Shown here: positions 14,084 to 21,575 of the stretch, in pieces | How positions within the stretch are numbered: the stretch's first letter is position 1 | How the letters are laid out: every line of letters begins with the position of its first letter | From: Gammaproteobacteria bacterium | GTDB lineage: Bacteria; Pseudomonadota; Gammaproteobacteria; Chromatiales; Chromatiaceae | NCBI GenBank assembly: GCA_015767355.1 | Contig: JADWMH010000007.1 | Coordinates: 1-22,450, forward strand | Direction of reading: 5' to 3' | DNA: 22,450 nucleotides | The notes under the pieces: generated by a model | Told to the model about the DNA's origin: nothing | What the model saw: only the letters and a program-made list of their open reading frames with translations | Database searches by the model: none | Made by a program: the position numbers and the translations under genes

Positions 14084-15286
14084 ATGAATCCTGGTATTGG
14101 CGGCCTCCATCCCTATCCTTTTGAAAAGCTGGCCGCACTGAAGACTGGCGCCAAACCGCCTGCTGCATTGTCGCATATTGCCCTCTCGATCGGCGAGCCA
14201 AAACACCCGACACCTGCTTTTATCACCGAAGAGGTGATGACCCATCTGCACCAGTTATCGGCCTACCCGGCAACTCGCGGCCTGCTGCAGCTGCGCCAGA
14301 CCATCGCTGGCTGGCTGTGCAATCGTTTCCAGCTGGATGCCGGCTCACTCGATCCTGAAGCACATATTCTGCCGCTTAACGGCACCAGGGAGGGACTGTT
14401 TGCTTTTGCCCAGGCAATGGTCAATGCGGGTGAAAGTTCACTGGTGCTGATGCCAAATCCCTTCTACCAGATCTATGAGGGGGCGGCGCTGCTTGCCGGC
14501 GCAGAGCCACGTTACCTGAACTGCGAGGAGAGTCATGCTCTGGTTCCAGATTTTGATGCTGTGGATGCAGAAACGTGGCGGCAATGCAGTATTCTCTACC
14601 TCTGCTCTCCGGGCAATCCCAGCGGAGCAGTTATCGACATTGCCACCCTGCAACAGCTGATCAGACTCTCCCATGAGCATGACTTCATCATTGCATCGGA
14701 TGAGTGCTATTCAGAGATCTATTTCGATGAAACCCATCCCCCGGCAGGACTGCTCCAGGCCGCTGCGCAGATGGGCGAGAGTTCCTATAAAAACTGCGTG
14801 GTCTTTCACAGTCTCTCCAAGCGCTCCAATGCGCCGGGACTGCGATCCGGCTTCATCGCCGGTGACAGCGCCGTCATCAAGACATTTTACCGTTACCGCA
14901 CTTACCATGGCTGCGCCATGCCGCTGCATCACCAGGCGGCCAGCATCAGGGCATGGAGTGACGAGCAGCACGTTACCGAGAACCGGCGTCTCTATACGGA
15001 AAAATTTGATGCCGTGTTATCGATTCTCGATGGCGTACTGGATGTTGCACGACCAGATGCCGGTTTTTATCTGTGGGCAAAAACACCGCCTGCATACAAC
15101 GACACCAGCTTTGCACGCAAGCTGTTTGCGCAGCAGAACCTGACAGTATTGCCGGGCAGCTACCTGTCACGCACGACAGATGCCGGCAATCCCGGCGCCA
15201 ACAGAATCCGCATGGCGCTGGTGGCGCCGCTGGAAGATTGCATCGAAGCCGCACAACGCATCAAAACCTGTGTAGAATCCGCATGA
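14084..15286 (+). CDS. dapC: N-succinyldiaminopimelate aminotransferase DapC
   Basis: A PLP enzyme of fold type I that transfers an amino group from glutamate to N-succinyl-2-amino-6-ketopimelate in diaminopimelate/lysine synthesis. The 400-residue protein has the PLP lysine Lys246 in FHSLSKRSNAPGLRSGF, Asn178 in SPGNPSG and Asp206 in ASDECYSEIYF. The N-terminal MNPGIGGLHPYPFEKL is characteristic of the DapC group in gammaproteobacteria. Followed by dapD, yffB and dapE, it completes a dap cluster; the substrate assignment rests on that context and the N-terminus. A possible -10 (TAAAAT) lies at 14049-14054. Confidence 0.94.
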   Translation: MNPGIGGLHPYPFEKLAALKTGAKPPAALSHIALSIGEPKHPTPAFITEEVMTHLHQLSAYPATRGLLQLRQTIAGWLCNRFQLDAGSLDPEAHILPLNGTREGLFAFAQAMVNAGESSLVLMPNPFYQIYEGAALLAGAEPRYLNCEESHALVPDFDAVDAETWRQCSILYLCSPGNPSGAVIDIATLQQLIRLSHEHDFIIASDECYSEIYFDETHPPAGLLQAAAQMGESSYKNCVVFHSLSKRSNAPGLRSGFIAGDSAVIKTFYRYRTYHGCAMPLHHQAASIRAWSDEQHVTENRRLYTEKFDAVLSILDGVLDVARPDAGFYLWAKTPPAYNDTSFARKLFAQQNLTVLPGSYLSRTTDAGNPGANRIRMALVAPLEDCIEAAQRIKTCVESA

Positions 15287-15313
15287 TATTTCCCCTGATA
15301 GCGCACACAAGAA

Positions 15314-15410
15314 CATAGGATGTGTTGAGCGACAGCGAAGCTTCCGCGTCCTGCTTACGCCCCTGATCTACATCCGTGTAGGCCAAGCGCATCAATACAT
15401 ATTCGATGCG
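15314..15410. repeat. ATAGGATGTG palindromic repeat, copy 2 (interrupted and truncated)
   Basis: Begins CATAGGATGTGTTGAGCG as copy 3 does, is interrupted at the GCGAAGC/GCGCATC junction by a 43-bp insert, resumes AAGCGCATC, and stops after GATGCG without the expected right arm. It lies in the dapC–dapD gap. Confidence 0.65.
15342..15384. mobile_element. Nested ~40-bp module inside the ATAGGATGTG repeat
   Basis: The core 15344-15383 matches the reverse complement of 16728-16767 at 37 of 40 positions and contains CTACATCCGTGTAG, itself a short hairpin. It is flanked by AAGC at 15338-15341 and 15385-15388; removing it with one AAGC restores the uninterrupted repeat. Confidence 0.55.
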
Positions 15411-15443
15411 TTACAAACATTTTAATTATTTGGAGCAAACCCA

Positions 15444-16265
15444 ATGAGTGACATTGAATCCATTATCGTCGACGCCTTCGAGCGCCGCGCCGACATCACC
15501 CCGCGCAATGTAGATACACAGGCAAAAGACGCCGTGATGAACGCCATCGAACAACTCGATCGCGGTGAAATCCGCGTCGCCGAGAAAAAAGATGGCGGCT
15601 GGATCGTCAACGAGTGGATAAAGAAGGCGGTCTTGCTCTATTTCCGCATGGAGGACAATGAGTTCCTGAAGGGTGGTTTCACCAACTATTTCGACAAGGT
15701 TCCGTCCAAATATGCAGACTACAATTCAAGGGATTTCCGTGAAGGCGGAGTACGTGTCGTTCCCCCGGCTGCCGCACGCAAAGGCTCCTTCATCGCACCC
15801 TCATGTGTACTGATGCCATCCTACGTCAACATCGGCGCCTATGTTGATTCCGGCACCATGGTGGACACCTGGGCCACTGTCGGCTCCTGCGCCCAGATTG
15901 GGAAAAACGTGCATCTCTCCGGCGGCGTCGGCATTGGCGGTGTACTCGAACCATTGCAGGCTGCTCCCACCATCATTGAAGACAACTGCTTCATCGGCGC
16001 ACGTTCGGAGGTTGTTGAAGGGGTTGTTGTTGAAGAGGGCTCCGTGATCTCCATGGGCGTCTTCATCGGCCAGAGCACCAAAATTTATGACCGCGCCACC
16101 GGCGAAGTCCATTTTGGACGCGTCCCGGCCGGCTCCGTGGTCGTCTCGGGTAATCTGCCATCGAAAGATGGAACCTACAGCCTCTACTGCGCCGTGATCG
16201 TCAAGACCGTGGATGAGAAAACCCGCGGCAAGGTGGGCATCAACGAACTGTTGAGAGATATCTGA
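15444..16265 (+). CDS. dapD: 2,3,4,5-tetrahydropyridine-2,6-dicarboxylate N-succinyltransferase
   Basis: Transfers succinyl from succinyl-CoA to tetrahydrodipicolinate, the first step of the succinylase branch. The 273-residue protein (E. coli 274) has an alpha-helical N-terminal domain (1-100), then a left-handed beta-helix of hexapeptide repeats (about 105-230: SFIAPSCVLMPSYVNIGAYV, GTMVDTWATVGSCAQIGKNV), and ends GKVGINELLRDI. Family features include VLYFRMEDNEF-like MED and GGVGIGGVLEPLQA. The ATG has GGAG 9 nt upstream. It is 18 bp ahead of yffB and 158 bp after dapC. Confidence 0.97.
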   Translation: MSDIESIIVDAFERRADITPRNVDTQAKDAVMNAIEQLDRGEIRVAEKKDGGWIVNEWIKKAVLLYFRMEDNEFLKGGFTNYFDKVPSKYADYNSRDFREGGVRVVPPAAARKGSFIAPSCVLMPSYVNIGAYVDSGTMVDTWATVGSCAQIGKNVHLSGGVGIGGVLEPLQAAPTIIEDNCFIGARSEVVEGVVVEEGSVISMGVFIGQSTKIYDRATGEVHFGRVPAGSVVVSGNLPSKDGTYSLYCAVIVKTVDEKTRGKVGINELLRDI

Positions 16266-16282
16266 CCGGGACTGCGACACCC

Positions 16283-16630
16283 ATGATAAAACTCTATGGC
16301 ATCCCCAACTGCGACACGATGAAAAAAGCCCGCCGCTGGCTGCAGGATCACGATATCGAGTACCAGTTTCACGACTACAAAAAGTCTGGAATCGATGCGC
16401 AAAAGCTCAACGCGTGGATCGATGTTGTTGGCTGGGAAGTACTGCTCAACAGACGCGGCATGATGTGGCGCAAAACGCCGCAGCAGATACGCGATACCAT
16501 CGATCAGCAGAGCGCTATTCAACTGATGCTGGAGACACCCTCCATCATCAAGCGCCCTGTGCTAGAGATGGATTCAGGCATCACTGTCGGCTTCTCGGAT
16601 GAGCGCTATCAGCAGTTATTTACATCCTAG
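16283..16630 (+). CDS. yffB: ArsC/Spx-family thioredoxin-fold protein YffB
   Basis: A 115-residue protein of the ArsC/Spx-like reductase family. Its single N-terminal cysteine, Cys10 in GIPNCDTMKKA, sits where ArsC has its reactive cysteine. FHDYKKSGID and LNRRGMMWRK are family segments, and the ending SIIKRPVLE is the conserved cis-proline region. E. coli yffB also directly precedes dapE; the biochemical role is uncertain, with glutathione-dependent thiol reduction suggested for the family. Its stop codon TAG lies within the CTAG at the left edge of an inserted element, so the end of the gene is exactly at the insertion point. Confidence 0.9.
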   Translation: MIKLYGIPNCDTMKKARRWLQDHDIEYQFHDYKKSGIDAQKLNAWIDVVGWEVLLNRRGMMWRKTPQQIRDTIDQQSAIQLMLETPSIIKRPVLEMDSGITVGFSDERYQQLFTS

Positions 16631-16836
16631 CGAGACCAAGTCTCAGACTGACAAGGTATGAAAAAAACATTTTCTCTCGCCAAGACGCCAAGACCGCAAA
16701 GGTTTTCCTGGCGAGCTTTGCGCCTTCGCCTACACGGATGTAGGTGAGGGGCGAAAGCAGGACGCGGTAGCTTTGCGAGAGTCATTATTGAAATCTGACT
16801 CATTTGAAATAATGTAGTCCACTCAGGGATTACTAG
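16627..16836. mobile_element. CTAG-flanked non-autonomous element, copy 2
   Basis: CTAG at 16627-16630 and 16833-16836 bounds 202 bp without a gene. The left 22 bp are identical to copy 1 (1820 on), CTGACTCATTTG is shared on the right, and the right end CTCAGGGATTACTAGT parallels copy 1. The left CTAG holds the yffB stop and the last G of the right CTAG begins the dapE GTG start. The excess length over copy 1 is explained by a nested module at 16723-16768, which has broken up the right arm of the central hairpin. Confidence 0.75.
16723..16768. mobile_element. Nested ~40-bp module inside the CTAG element
   Basis: Reverse complement of the module at 15344-15383 (37/40). It is flanked by a 9-bp direct repeat AGCTTTGCG at 16714-16722 and 16769-16777. 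Copy 1 of the host element lacks it, which supports later insertion. Confidence 0.6.
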
Positions 16837-17981
16837 TGCAATCCATTATATCTTCAACCCTTGAACTAGCGATCGAGCTGATTAGCCGTCCCTCTGTCAC
16901 CCCGGACGATGCCGGCTGCCAGCAGTTCATGATCGAGCGCCTGCAGGCGATTGGCTTCAACATCGAAACCATGCGTTTTGGCGAGGTCGACAACTTCTGG
17001 GCCAGGCGCGGCAATGATGAGCCTCTGTTTGCCTTTGCCGGCCATACAGATGTCGTCCCTACAGGCGATCCGGAATCATGGAGTGTCCCTCCTTTCGAGC
17101 CGCAGATCATCGACGGCCTGCTCTATGGCCGCGGTGCGGCAGACATGAAAGGGAGCCTCGCCGCCATGGTGACTGCATGCGAGGCCTTTGTCGCGAATCA
17201 TCCTGATCACAACGGCTCTATCGCCTTCCTCATCACCAGCGATGAAGAGGGGCCGGCAACGGAGGGAACCGTCAAGGTCATCGAAACACTCGAGTCCCGT
17301 GGTGAGAAGATCAAGTGGTGCCTGGTGGGCGAGCCATCCTCGACAACCCGCCTTGGGGATGTCATCAAAAACGGGCGGCGCGGATCACACAATGCCAGGC
17401 TGGTGATTCACGGCAAACAGGGGCATGTCGCCTACCCCCATCTGGCTAGCAACCCGATTCACCTGGCTGCCCCGGCTCTGCTTGAGCTAACGACTGTCGA
17501 GTGGGACCGGGGAAACGACCACTTTCCGTCCACCACCTTTCAGATCTCCAACATCAATGGCGGCACAGGCGCCACCAATGTCATCCCGGGATCCGTCGAA
17601 CTGCTGATCAATTTTCGCTACTCGACAGAGACCACGCATCAACGCATCGAACAGCGGGTCGCAGAGATCCTTGATGGTCACGGACTCAACTATGAGATCG
17701 AATGGACACTCTCCGGAAAACCGTTTTTGACTGAAGCGGGGAAACTGGTCGAGGCGGCGCAAACAGCGGTTGTGGAGATTGCCGGATACGAGAGCAAACT
17801 CTCCACCTCCGGCGGCACCTCCGACGGGCGCTTTATTGCACCCACCGGCGCCCAGGTGCTGGAACTCGGGCCATTGAATAAAACCATTCACCAGGTCGAT
17901 GAATGCGTTGCAGTTGACGATCTGGATCTGTTGAGCAGTATCTATCAGCGCATGCTGGAAGAGTTGCTGACAACGAGGTGA
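16836..17981 (+). CDS. dapE: Succinyl-diaminopimelate desuccinylase
   Basis: Zinc-dependent M20-family hydrolase that removes succinate from N-succinyl-LL-diaminopimelate. The 381-residue protein carries His70 and Asp72 (FAGHTDVVPTGD), Asp103 (GRGAADMKGS) and Glu137/Glu138 (TSDEEGP), each two residues later than in the well-studied Neisseria enzyme; the dimerisation domain spans about 180-295. The start is GTG at 16836, as the next Met is at residue 32. Its ribosome-binding site CAGGGAT, 7 nt upstream, and the first base or two of the start codon belong to the inserted CTAG element. Expression may now depend on sequence supplied by that element rather than on coupling to yffB. Confidence 0.96.
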   Translation: MQSIISSTLELAIELISRPSVTPDDAGCQQFMIERLQAIGFNIETMRFGEVDNFWARRGNDEPLFAFAGHTDVVPTGDPESWSVPPFEPQIIDGLLYGRGAADMKGSLAAMVTACEAFVANHPDHNGSIAFLITSDEEGPATEGTVKVIETLESRGEKIKWCLVGEPSSTTRLGDVIKNGRRGSHNARLVIHGKQGHVAYPHLASNPIHLAAPALLELTTVEWDRGNDHFPSTTFQISNINGGTGATNVIPGSVELLINFRYSTETTHQRIEQRVAEILDGHGLNYEIEWTLSGKPFLTEAGKLVEAAQTAVVEIAGYESKLSTSGGTSDGRFIAPTGAQVLELGPLNKTIHQVDECVAVDDLDLLSSIYQRMLEELLTTR

Positions 17982-17984
17982 ACC

Positions 17985-18059
17985 CATAGGATGTGTTGAG
18001 CGGTAGCGAAGCGCATCATTCGCGATCGATGCGCTTCGTTTCACTCAACACATCCTATG
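17985..18059. repeat. ATAGGATGTG palindromic repeat, copy 3 (most complete)
   Basis: A 75-bp near-perfect palindrome with arms of about 32 bp: CATAGGATGTGTTGAG opens it, CTCAACACATCCTATG closes it, and GAAGCGCATC/GATGCGCTTC forms the inner stem. It begins 4 bp after the dapE stop and may act as a bidirectional transcription end. Confidence 0.75.
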
Positions 18060-18073
18060 CCATTTATTCTGTT

Positions 18074-18239
18074 CTAAGGAGTTGTCCATAAATAACTTCC
18101 CTATATCGCGCAGCAATGTTGTTCCTATTCAAGGCGCAGCAAGAGGCGCATAGCAGCGTTATGTAACTCTTGCTGGAACACTGAAGAGGGACAACAGGGC
18201 AAGCAGGATCGGGACGTTATTTTTGGACAACGACTAAGG
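18074..18239. mobile_element. MITE-like element with 16-bp inverted ends
   Basis: Inverted ends GTTGTCCATAAATAAC (18081-18096) and GTTATTTTTGGACAAC (18216-18231) match at 15 of 16 positions. CTAAGG occurs just outside both (18074-18079 and 18234-18239), consistent with a 6-bp target duplication. Inside are a second inverted pair (TGTTGTTCCTATTC / GAAGAGGGACAACA) and no reading frame. The right CTAAGG overlaps the hinT stop codon. Confidence 0.6.
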
Positions 18240-18584
18240 CCAGGGCGGCCACCCCATCGGCTTGCCGCCGACAAGATGCAGGTGGATGTGAAACACACTC
18301 TGCCCGGCATCCGCATTGCAGTTCATCACCGCCCGGTAACCCCGTTCAGCAAGGCCTTCACTGGCAGCGATCTCTTTGGCGGCAATGTACATCTTGCCGA
18401 TAATCACTGAATTCTCTGCATCGATCTCGTTGAGAGTTGCAATATGCTGGCGTGGAATCACCAGCACATGTGTCGGAGCCTGCGGGTTGAGATCCCGAAA
18501 AGCCACCACCTCATCATTTTCGTAGACAAAGTCTGTATTGAAATCACCATTTGCGATCTTGCAAAAGAGACAATCATCTGCCAT
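18234..18584 (-). CDS. hinT: HIT-family purine nucleoside phosphoramidase (HinT-like)
   Basis: A 116-residue histidine-triad protein. The triad FHIHLHLVGG holds His99, His101 (expected nucleophile) and His103. CLFCKIANGD near the N-terminus and HVLVIPRQHI are typical of HinT, which hydrolyses adenosine 5'-phosphoramidates and aminoacyl-adenylates. It ends GWPPWP, and its TAG stop lies within a CTAAGG repeat at the edge of a MITE-like element. It follows recR by 15 bp on the same strand and is probably the last gene of the dnaX unit. Confidence 0.93.
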   Translation of the reverse strand: MADDCLFCKIANGDFNTDFVYENDEVVAFRDLNPQAPTHVLVIPRQHIATLNEIDAENSVIIGKMYIAAKEIAASEGLAERGYRAVMNCNADAGQSVFHIHLHLVGGKPMGWPPWP

Positions 18585-18599
18585 TTCAGCTACTCCTGA

Positions 18600-19196
18600 T
18601 TATTCGAATTCGCGGCGGCCGGATATCGCATGCGACAGGGTGCCGCCGTCCAGATACTCCAGCTCACCACCCAGCGGCACCCCATGTGCGATACGAGTCG
18701 TACGCACGTTGTGGCGAGCAGCCATTTCACTGATGTAGTGAGCCGTTGCCTCACCTTCGACCGTCGGGTTTGTCGCCAGAATAACCTCGGCAACCTCCCC
18801 TTCTGCAAGGCGCAGCTGCAACTCTTCCATCCCGATCTCGCCGGGCCCCAGCCCATCGAGCGGCGACAGGCGGCCATGCAGCACAAAGTAGAAACCACGA
18901 TAGTCGGTTAACTGCTCGATCGCCTCAAGCTCTCCGGGGGTTTCAACCACGCATAACAGCGTGTTGTCACGACGCTGACTGCTGCAGATCGAGCAGGTTT
19001 GCAGCTCAGTGAGGGTGCGGCAGCGACTGCAGCGGCCGATTTTTTGCATCGCCTGATGCAACAACTCACCGAGGTGTTTGCCGCCGTCACGATCGCGTTC
19101 CAGGAGATAAAAAGCCATGCGCTGCGCAGATTTTTGTCCAACACCGGGCAAGCAGCAGAACGCATCAATGAGGTTTTTCAGCAAGCCCTGCGCCAT
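18600..19196 (-). CDS. recR: Recombination mediator protein RecR
   Basis: Works with RecF and RecO to load RecA on gapped DNA. The 198-residue protein has an N-terminal helix-hairpin-helix (LPGVGQKSAQRMAFYLL), a zinc finger with Cys56, Cys59, Cys68 and Cys71, and a TOPRIM domain from about 80 (LCVVETPGELEAIE), followed by the conserved ATNPTVEGEATAHYI. Length matches E. coli (201). The ATG overlaps the stop of ybaB by one base (TGATG), showing translational coupling. Confidence 0.97.
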   Translation of the reverse strand: MAQGLLKNLIDAFCCLPGVGQKSAQRMAFYLLERDRDGGKHLGELLHQAMQKIGRCSRCRTLTELQTCSICSSQRRDNTLLCVVETPGELEAIEQLTDYRGFYFVLHGRLSPLDGLGPGEIGMEELQLRLAEGEVAEVILATNPTVEGEATAHYISEMAARHNVRTTRIAHGVPLGGELEYLDGGTLSHAISGRREFE

Positions 19197-19522
19197 CAGA
19201 AGGGCAGCTTGAGTCCCGGCGGCAAATTCAATCCTGAAGTCAGGCCGGACATACTCTGCTCCGCCATCTCCGCCACACGATGAGCGGCATCATTGAAAGC
19301 TGCTGCGACCAGGTCTTCCAGCATATCCTTATCATCGCCAACCAGGGTATCGTCGATCTCTATACGCCGAACCTCATGTTTGCCATTCATGGTCACCTTC
19401 ACCATGCCGCCGCCTGATTCACCAGTCACCTCTTCATTGGCAAGCTGCTGCTGCGCTTTCTGCATATCTTCCTGCATCTTCTGCGCCTGCTTCATCATGT
19501 TGCCGAGTCCGCCTTTTATCAT
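19196..19522 (-). CDS. ybaB: YbaB/EbfC nucleoid-associated protein
   Basis: A 108-residue YbaB/EbfC family DNA-binding protein, dimeric in known structures. The N-terminal helix is MIKGGLGNMMKQAQKMQED, the core GMVKVTMNGKHEVRRIEID, and the C-terminus MSGLTSGLNLPPGLKLPF is strongly conserved. Its place between dnaX and recR is conserved across many bacteria, hinting at a link to replication or repair. Confidence 0.96.
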   Translation of the reverse strand: MIKGGLGNMMKQAQKMQEDMQKAQQQLANEEVTGESGGGMVKVTMNGKHEVRRIEIDDTLVGDDKDMLEDLVAAAFNDAAHRVAEMAEQSMSGLTSGLNLPPGLKLPF

Positions 19523-19555
19523 ACTAATTACCTTTTACCTTCTTGATTAATTTAC

Positions 19556-19594
19556 CCCCTCTCCCTTCGAAGGGAAGGAGTTGGGGTGAGGGTT
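19556..19594. repeat. CCCTCTCCC/GGGGTGAGGG intergenic repeat
   Basis: A C-rich then G-rich stretch with the core hairpin CCCTTCGAAGGG at 19564-19575. Sequences of this type are common between genes in proteobacteria. It lies in the 75-bp dnaX–ybaB gap and could weaken transcription passing into ybaB, but no T run marks it as a terminator. Confidence 0.45.
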
Positions 19595-19597
19595 TGC

Positions 19598-21283
19598 CTA
19601 AACCGGCTTGACCGTCTCTTCGAGCAGCGTTGCGCCCAGTTGCTGCTGTGCAGCTTTGACTAACGGATCCTGCGCCATCTGTTCGCGTGCATCCACAACT
19701 TTCTGCTCATCCGCCTGAGCCTGCTGCTGTGCCGGAGTATCGCTGCCGGGTTCGCCAATTTCGATTTCCAACAGCAGTGATTTATTATCGAAATGATCAC
19801 ACAGCGCTGCCTGCAAACGTCTTTCAGACATTTCACTCTTCAGCGCCTGGTGATTCTGCTGAAGCGCCAGGCAAACCCTCTTGTCATCGATGCTTTTTAA
19901 TGCGCAGTTTACCGCCAGTTGACGGCTCACCCCTCCCAGGTCAAGTTGTGCAACAATCGCGGACCATTCACCTATGACTGGTGTTTGATTTGTTGCTGTT
20001 GCAGCTGTTGCTGAAGCAGTTGATGTTTGAGTTGACTGCGCCTGCACAGCTGCTGCCTGCTTGCCTGAAGCATAATCGGGAGATGCCTGTTGAATTTTCT
20101 GATCAACGGGTCTGGATGGTGACTGTGCAGGAGCGGCGCCGGCAGCGGGAAGCTGCTGTGTCCTCTTCTTCACAGCAGCCTGCTGCGGCCTGCTGTCTCC
20201 GGCATCAGGCCGAAAAGCCAGCATGCGCAGCAGCACCATCTCGAAGCCGCTGCGCAGATCCGGGGCATGGATGATATCCCGCTTGCCGGTGACTCCAATC
20301 TGATAATAGAGCTGCACCTCTTCAGGCTGCAGAGAGTTTACCATCTCTGTCAAGCGTGATGCATCCGCCTCTTCCCTGCCTACTCCCGGTACTGCCAGCT
20401 CAATGGCAATGCGATGCAGAATACGCAGCATCTCATCCAGAACCGAGCGAAAATCCGGGGCGCGTTCGGCAACCTCGGCGATGCGCTCCATCAGCAGAAC
20501 GCCGTTACCACTACTGACTGCGTCCAGCAATCCATAGACATAATCACGGGAAACCGTCCCCAACATCACCTGCACCTGGGACTCCCGCACCTCACCGGCG
20601 CCAAAGGCAATCGCCTGATCCATCAGGCTCAGCCCGTCACGCATACTGCCGTCAGCACCCGAAGCCAGCAGCGCAAGCGCCTGTGGATCAAACTCGACCT
20701 TTTCGGAAATCAGGATATGCTGTAACTGACCGGCAATCTGATCATGCGTCAAACGCTTCAAGCCAAACTGCAGACAGCGCGACAGAACTGTCATGGGCAA
20801 TCTTTGAGGATCTGTCGTGGCCAGCAGGAATTTAACGTGTGGAGGCGGCTCCTCGAGTGTCTTCAGCAGCGCATTGAAACTTCCTGCAGAAAACATGTGC
20901 ACCTCGTCGATCAGGTACACCTTGTAACGTCCCCGCACAGGGGCATAGGGGACATTTTCGAGCAACTCGCGAGTCTGTTCGACCTTGGTGCGCGAAGCCG
21001 CATCAACTTCCAGCAGATCAATAAACCGTCCCTGATCGATCTCCTGACATGAACTGCACTCACCGCAGGGCTTCGAGGAGATGCCCTCTTCGCAGTTCAG
21101 GGCTTTAGCAAAAATCCGCGCCAGCGTGGTTTTACCGACACCGCGGGTCCCGGTAAAGAGATAGGCATGATGCAGACGATCATTGTCCAGCGCATTGGAC
21201 AGCGCCTGCACAACATGCTGCTGCCCCACCAGCTCATCAAAGCTGTGAGGCCGCCACTTTCGCGCCAGCACCTCGTAAGACAT
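19598..21283 (-). CDS. dnaX: DNA polymerase III subunits gamma and tau
   Basis: The clamp-loader ATPase and organiser of the replisome. The 561-residue protein starts YEVLARKWRPHSFDELVGQ; Walker A is GTRGVGKT (45-52), zinc ligands are Cys64, Cys73, Cys76 and Cys79, Walker B is LIDEVHMFS, and the arginine-finger region is LSRCLQF. Domain III reaches about 370; a low-complexity Ala/Gln/Thr linker (about 380-440) and a short tau-specific end follow. E. coli tau is 643 residues. I see no A-AAA-AAG slippery heptamer in the linker, so production of a separate gamma form by the E. coli mechanism is not supported. SRP RNA lies directly upstream. Confidence 0.97.
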   Translation of the reverse strand: MSYEVLARKWRPHSFDELVGQQHVVQALSNALDNDRLHHAYLFTGTRGVGKTTLARIFAKALNCEEGISSKPCGECSSCQEIDQGRFIDLLEVDAASRTKVEQTRELLENVPYAPVRGRYKVYLIDEVHMFSAGSFNALLKTLEEPPPHVKFLLATTDPQRLPMTVLSRCLQFGLKRLTHDQIAGQLQHILISEKVEFDPQALALLASGADGSMRDGLSLMDQAIAFGAGEVRESQVQVMLGTVSRDYVYGLLDAVSSGNGVLLMERIAEVAERAPDFRSVLDEMLRILHRIAIELAVPGVGREEADASRLTEMVNSLQPEEVQLYYQIGVTGKRDIIHAPDLRSGFEMVLLRMLAFRPDAGDSRPQQAAVKKRTQQLPAAGAAPAQSPSRPVDQKIQQASPDYASGKQAAAVQAQSTQTSTASATAATATNQTPVIGEWSAIVAQLDLGGVSRQLAVNCALKSIDDKRVCLALQQNHQALKSEMSERRLQAALCDHFDNKSLLLEIEIGEPGSDTPAQQQAQADEQKVVDAREQMAQDPLVKAAQQQLGATLLEETVKPV

Positions 21284-21360
21284 ATCAATAAACGTATTTG
21301 AAACAGGGAATCGGAAAGCGCAGGTCCGGGAAACACCGCGTAATCAACCTGAAATATGGA

Positions 21361-21460
21361 GGTGACCCGCACAAGCCACACCCCGGCACACGAATCAACT
21401 GCTGCGGCTGCTCCCTTCCGGGCCTGACCGGGTTCACAATCTATCGTTGCGAGGGGACCC
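21361..21460 (-). ncRNA. ffs: Signal recognition particle RNA (4.5S, small bacterial type)
   Basis: The minus strand carries the conserved apical domain GGTCAGGCCCGGAAGGGAGC followed by AGCCGCAGCAG and GTGTGCCGGGGTG, almost the same as E. coli 4.5S RNA. The ends pair imperfectly (GGGTCCCCTCGCA with TGTGCGGGTCACC). It binds Ffh and targets nascent membrane proteins. Ends are set from the terminal pairing and may be off by a few bases. It is directly upstream of dnaX, a common neighbour. Confidence 0.93.
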
Positions 21461-21484
21461 ATGCGTGTCACCATTAAGTTCGCT

Positions 21485-21490
21485 ATTATA
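21485..21490 (-). promoter_or_regulatory. Likely ffs -10 box
   Basis: TATAAT on the minus strand, 25 nt before the mature 5' end. That spacing implies a leader of about 18-20 nt; the E. coli 4.5S precursor has a 24-nt leader removed by RNase P. The -35 is poor. Confidence 0.45.
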
Positions 21491-21535
21491 TCGAATTTCG
21501 AGGATTATGCTGCTAATTTTCTGCACAAAATTCAA

Positions 21536-21564
21536 TTGCGTTAAACACGCACTTTCTATACAAT
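21536..21564 (+). promoter_or_regulatory. Promoter of tRNA-Ser
   Basis: TTGCGT (21536-21541), 17 nt, TACAAT (21559-21564), then a GC-rich discriminator CCCGCCC before the probable start near 21571. GC-rich discriminators mark stringently controlled stable-RNA promoters. Confidence 0.6.
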
Positions 21565-21575
21565 CCCGCCCTTGT

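Noticed and set aside
17487..18044. Open frame of 185 codons on the minus strand
   Set aside because: Opposite dapE and starts within a palindromic repeat; not a gene.
19840..20180. Programmed frameshift in dnaX
   Set aside because: The linker contains AAGAAGAGG and one AAAAAG but no A-AAA-AAG heptamer followed by a stem, so the E. coli-type signal is not present.
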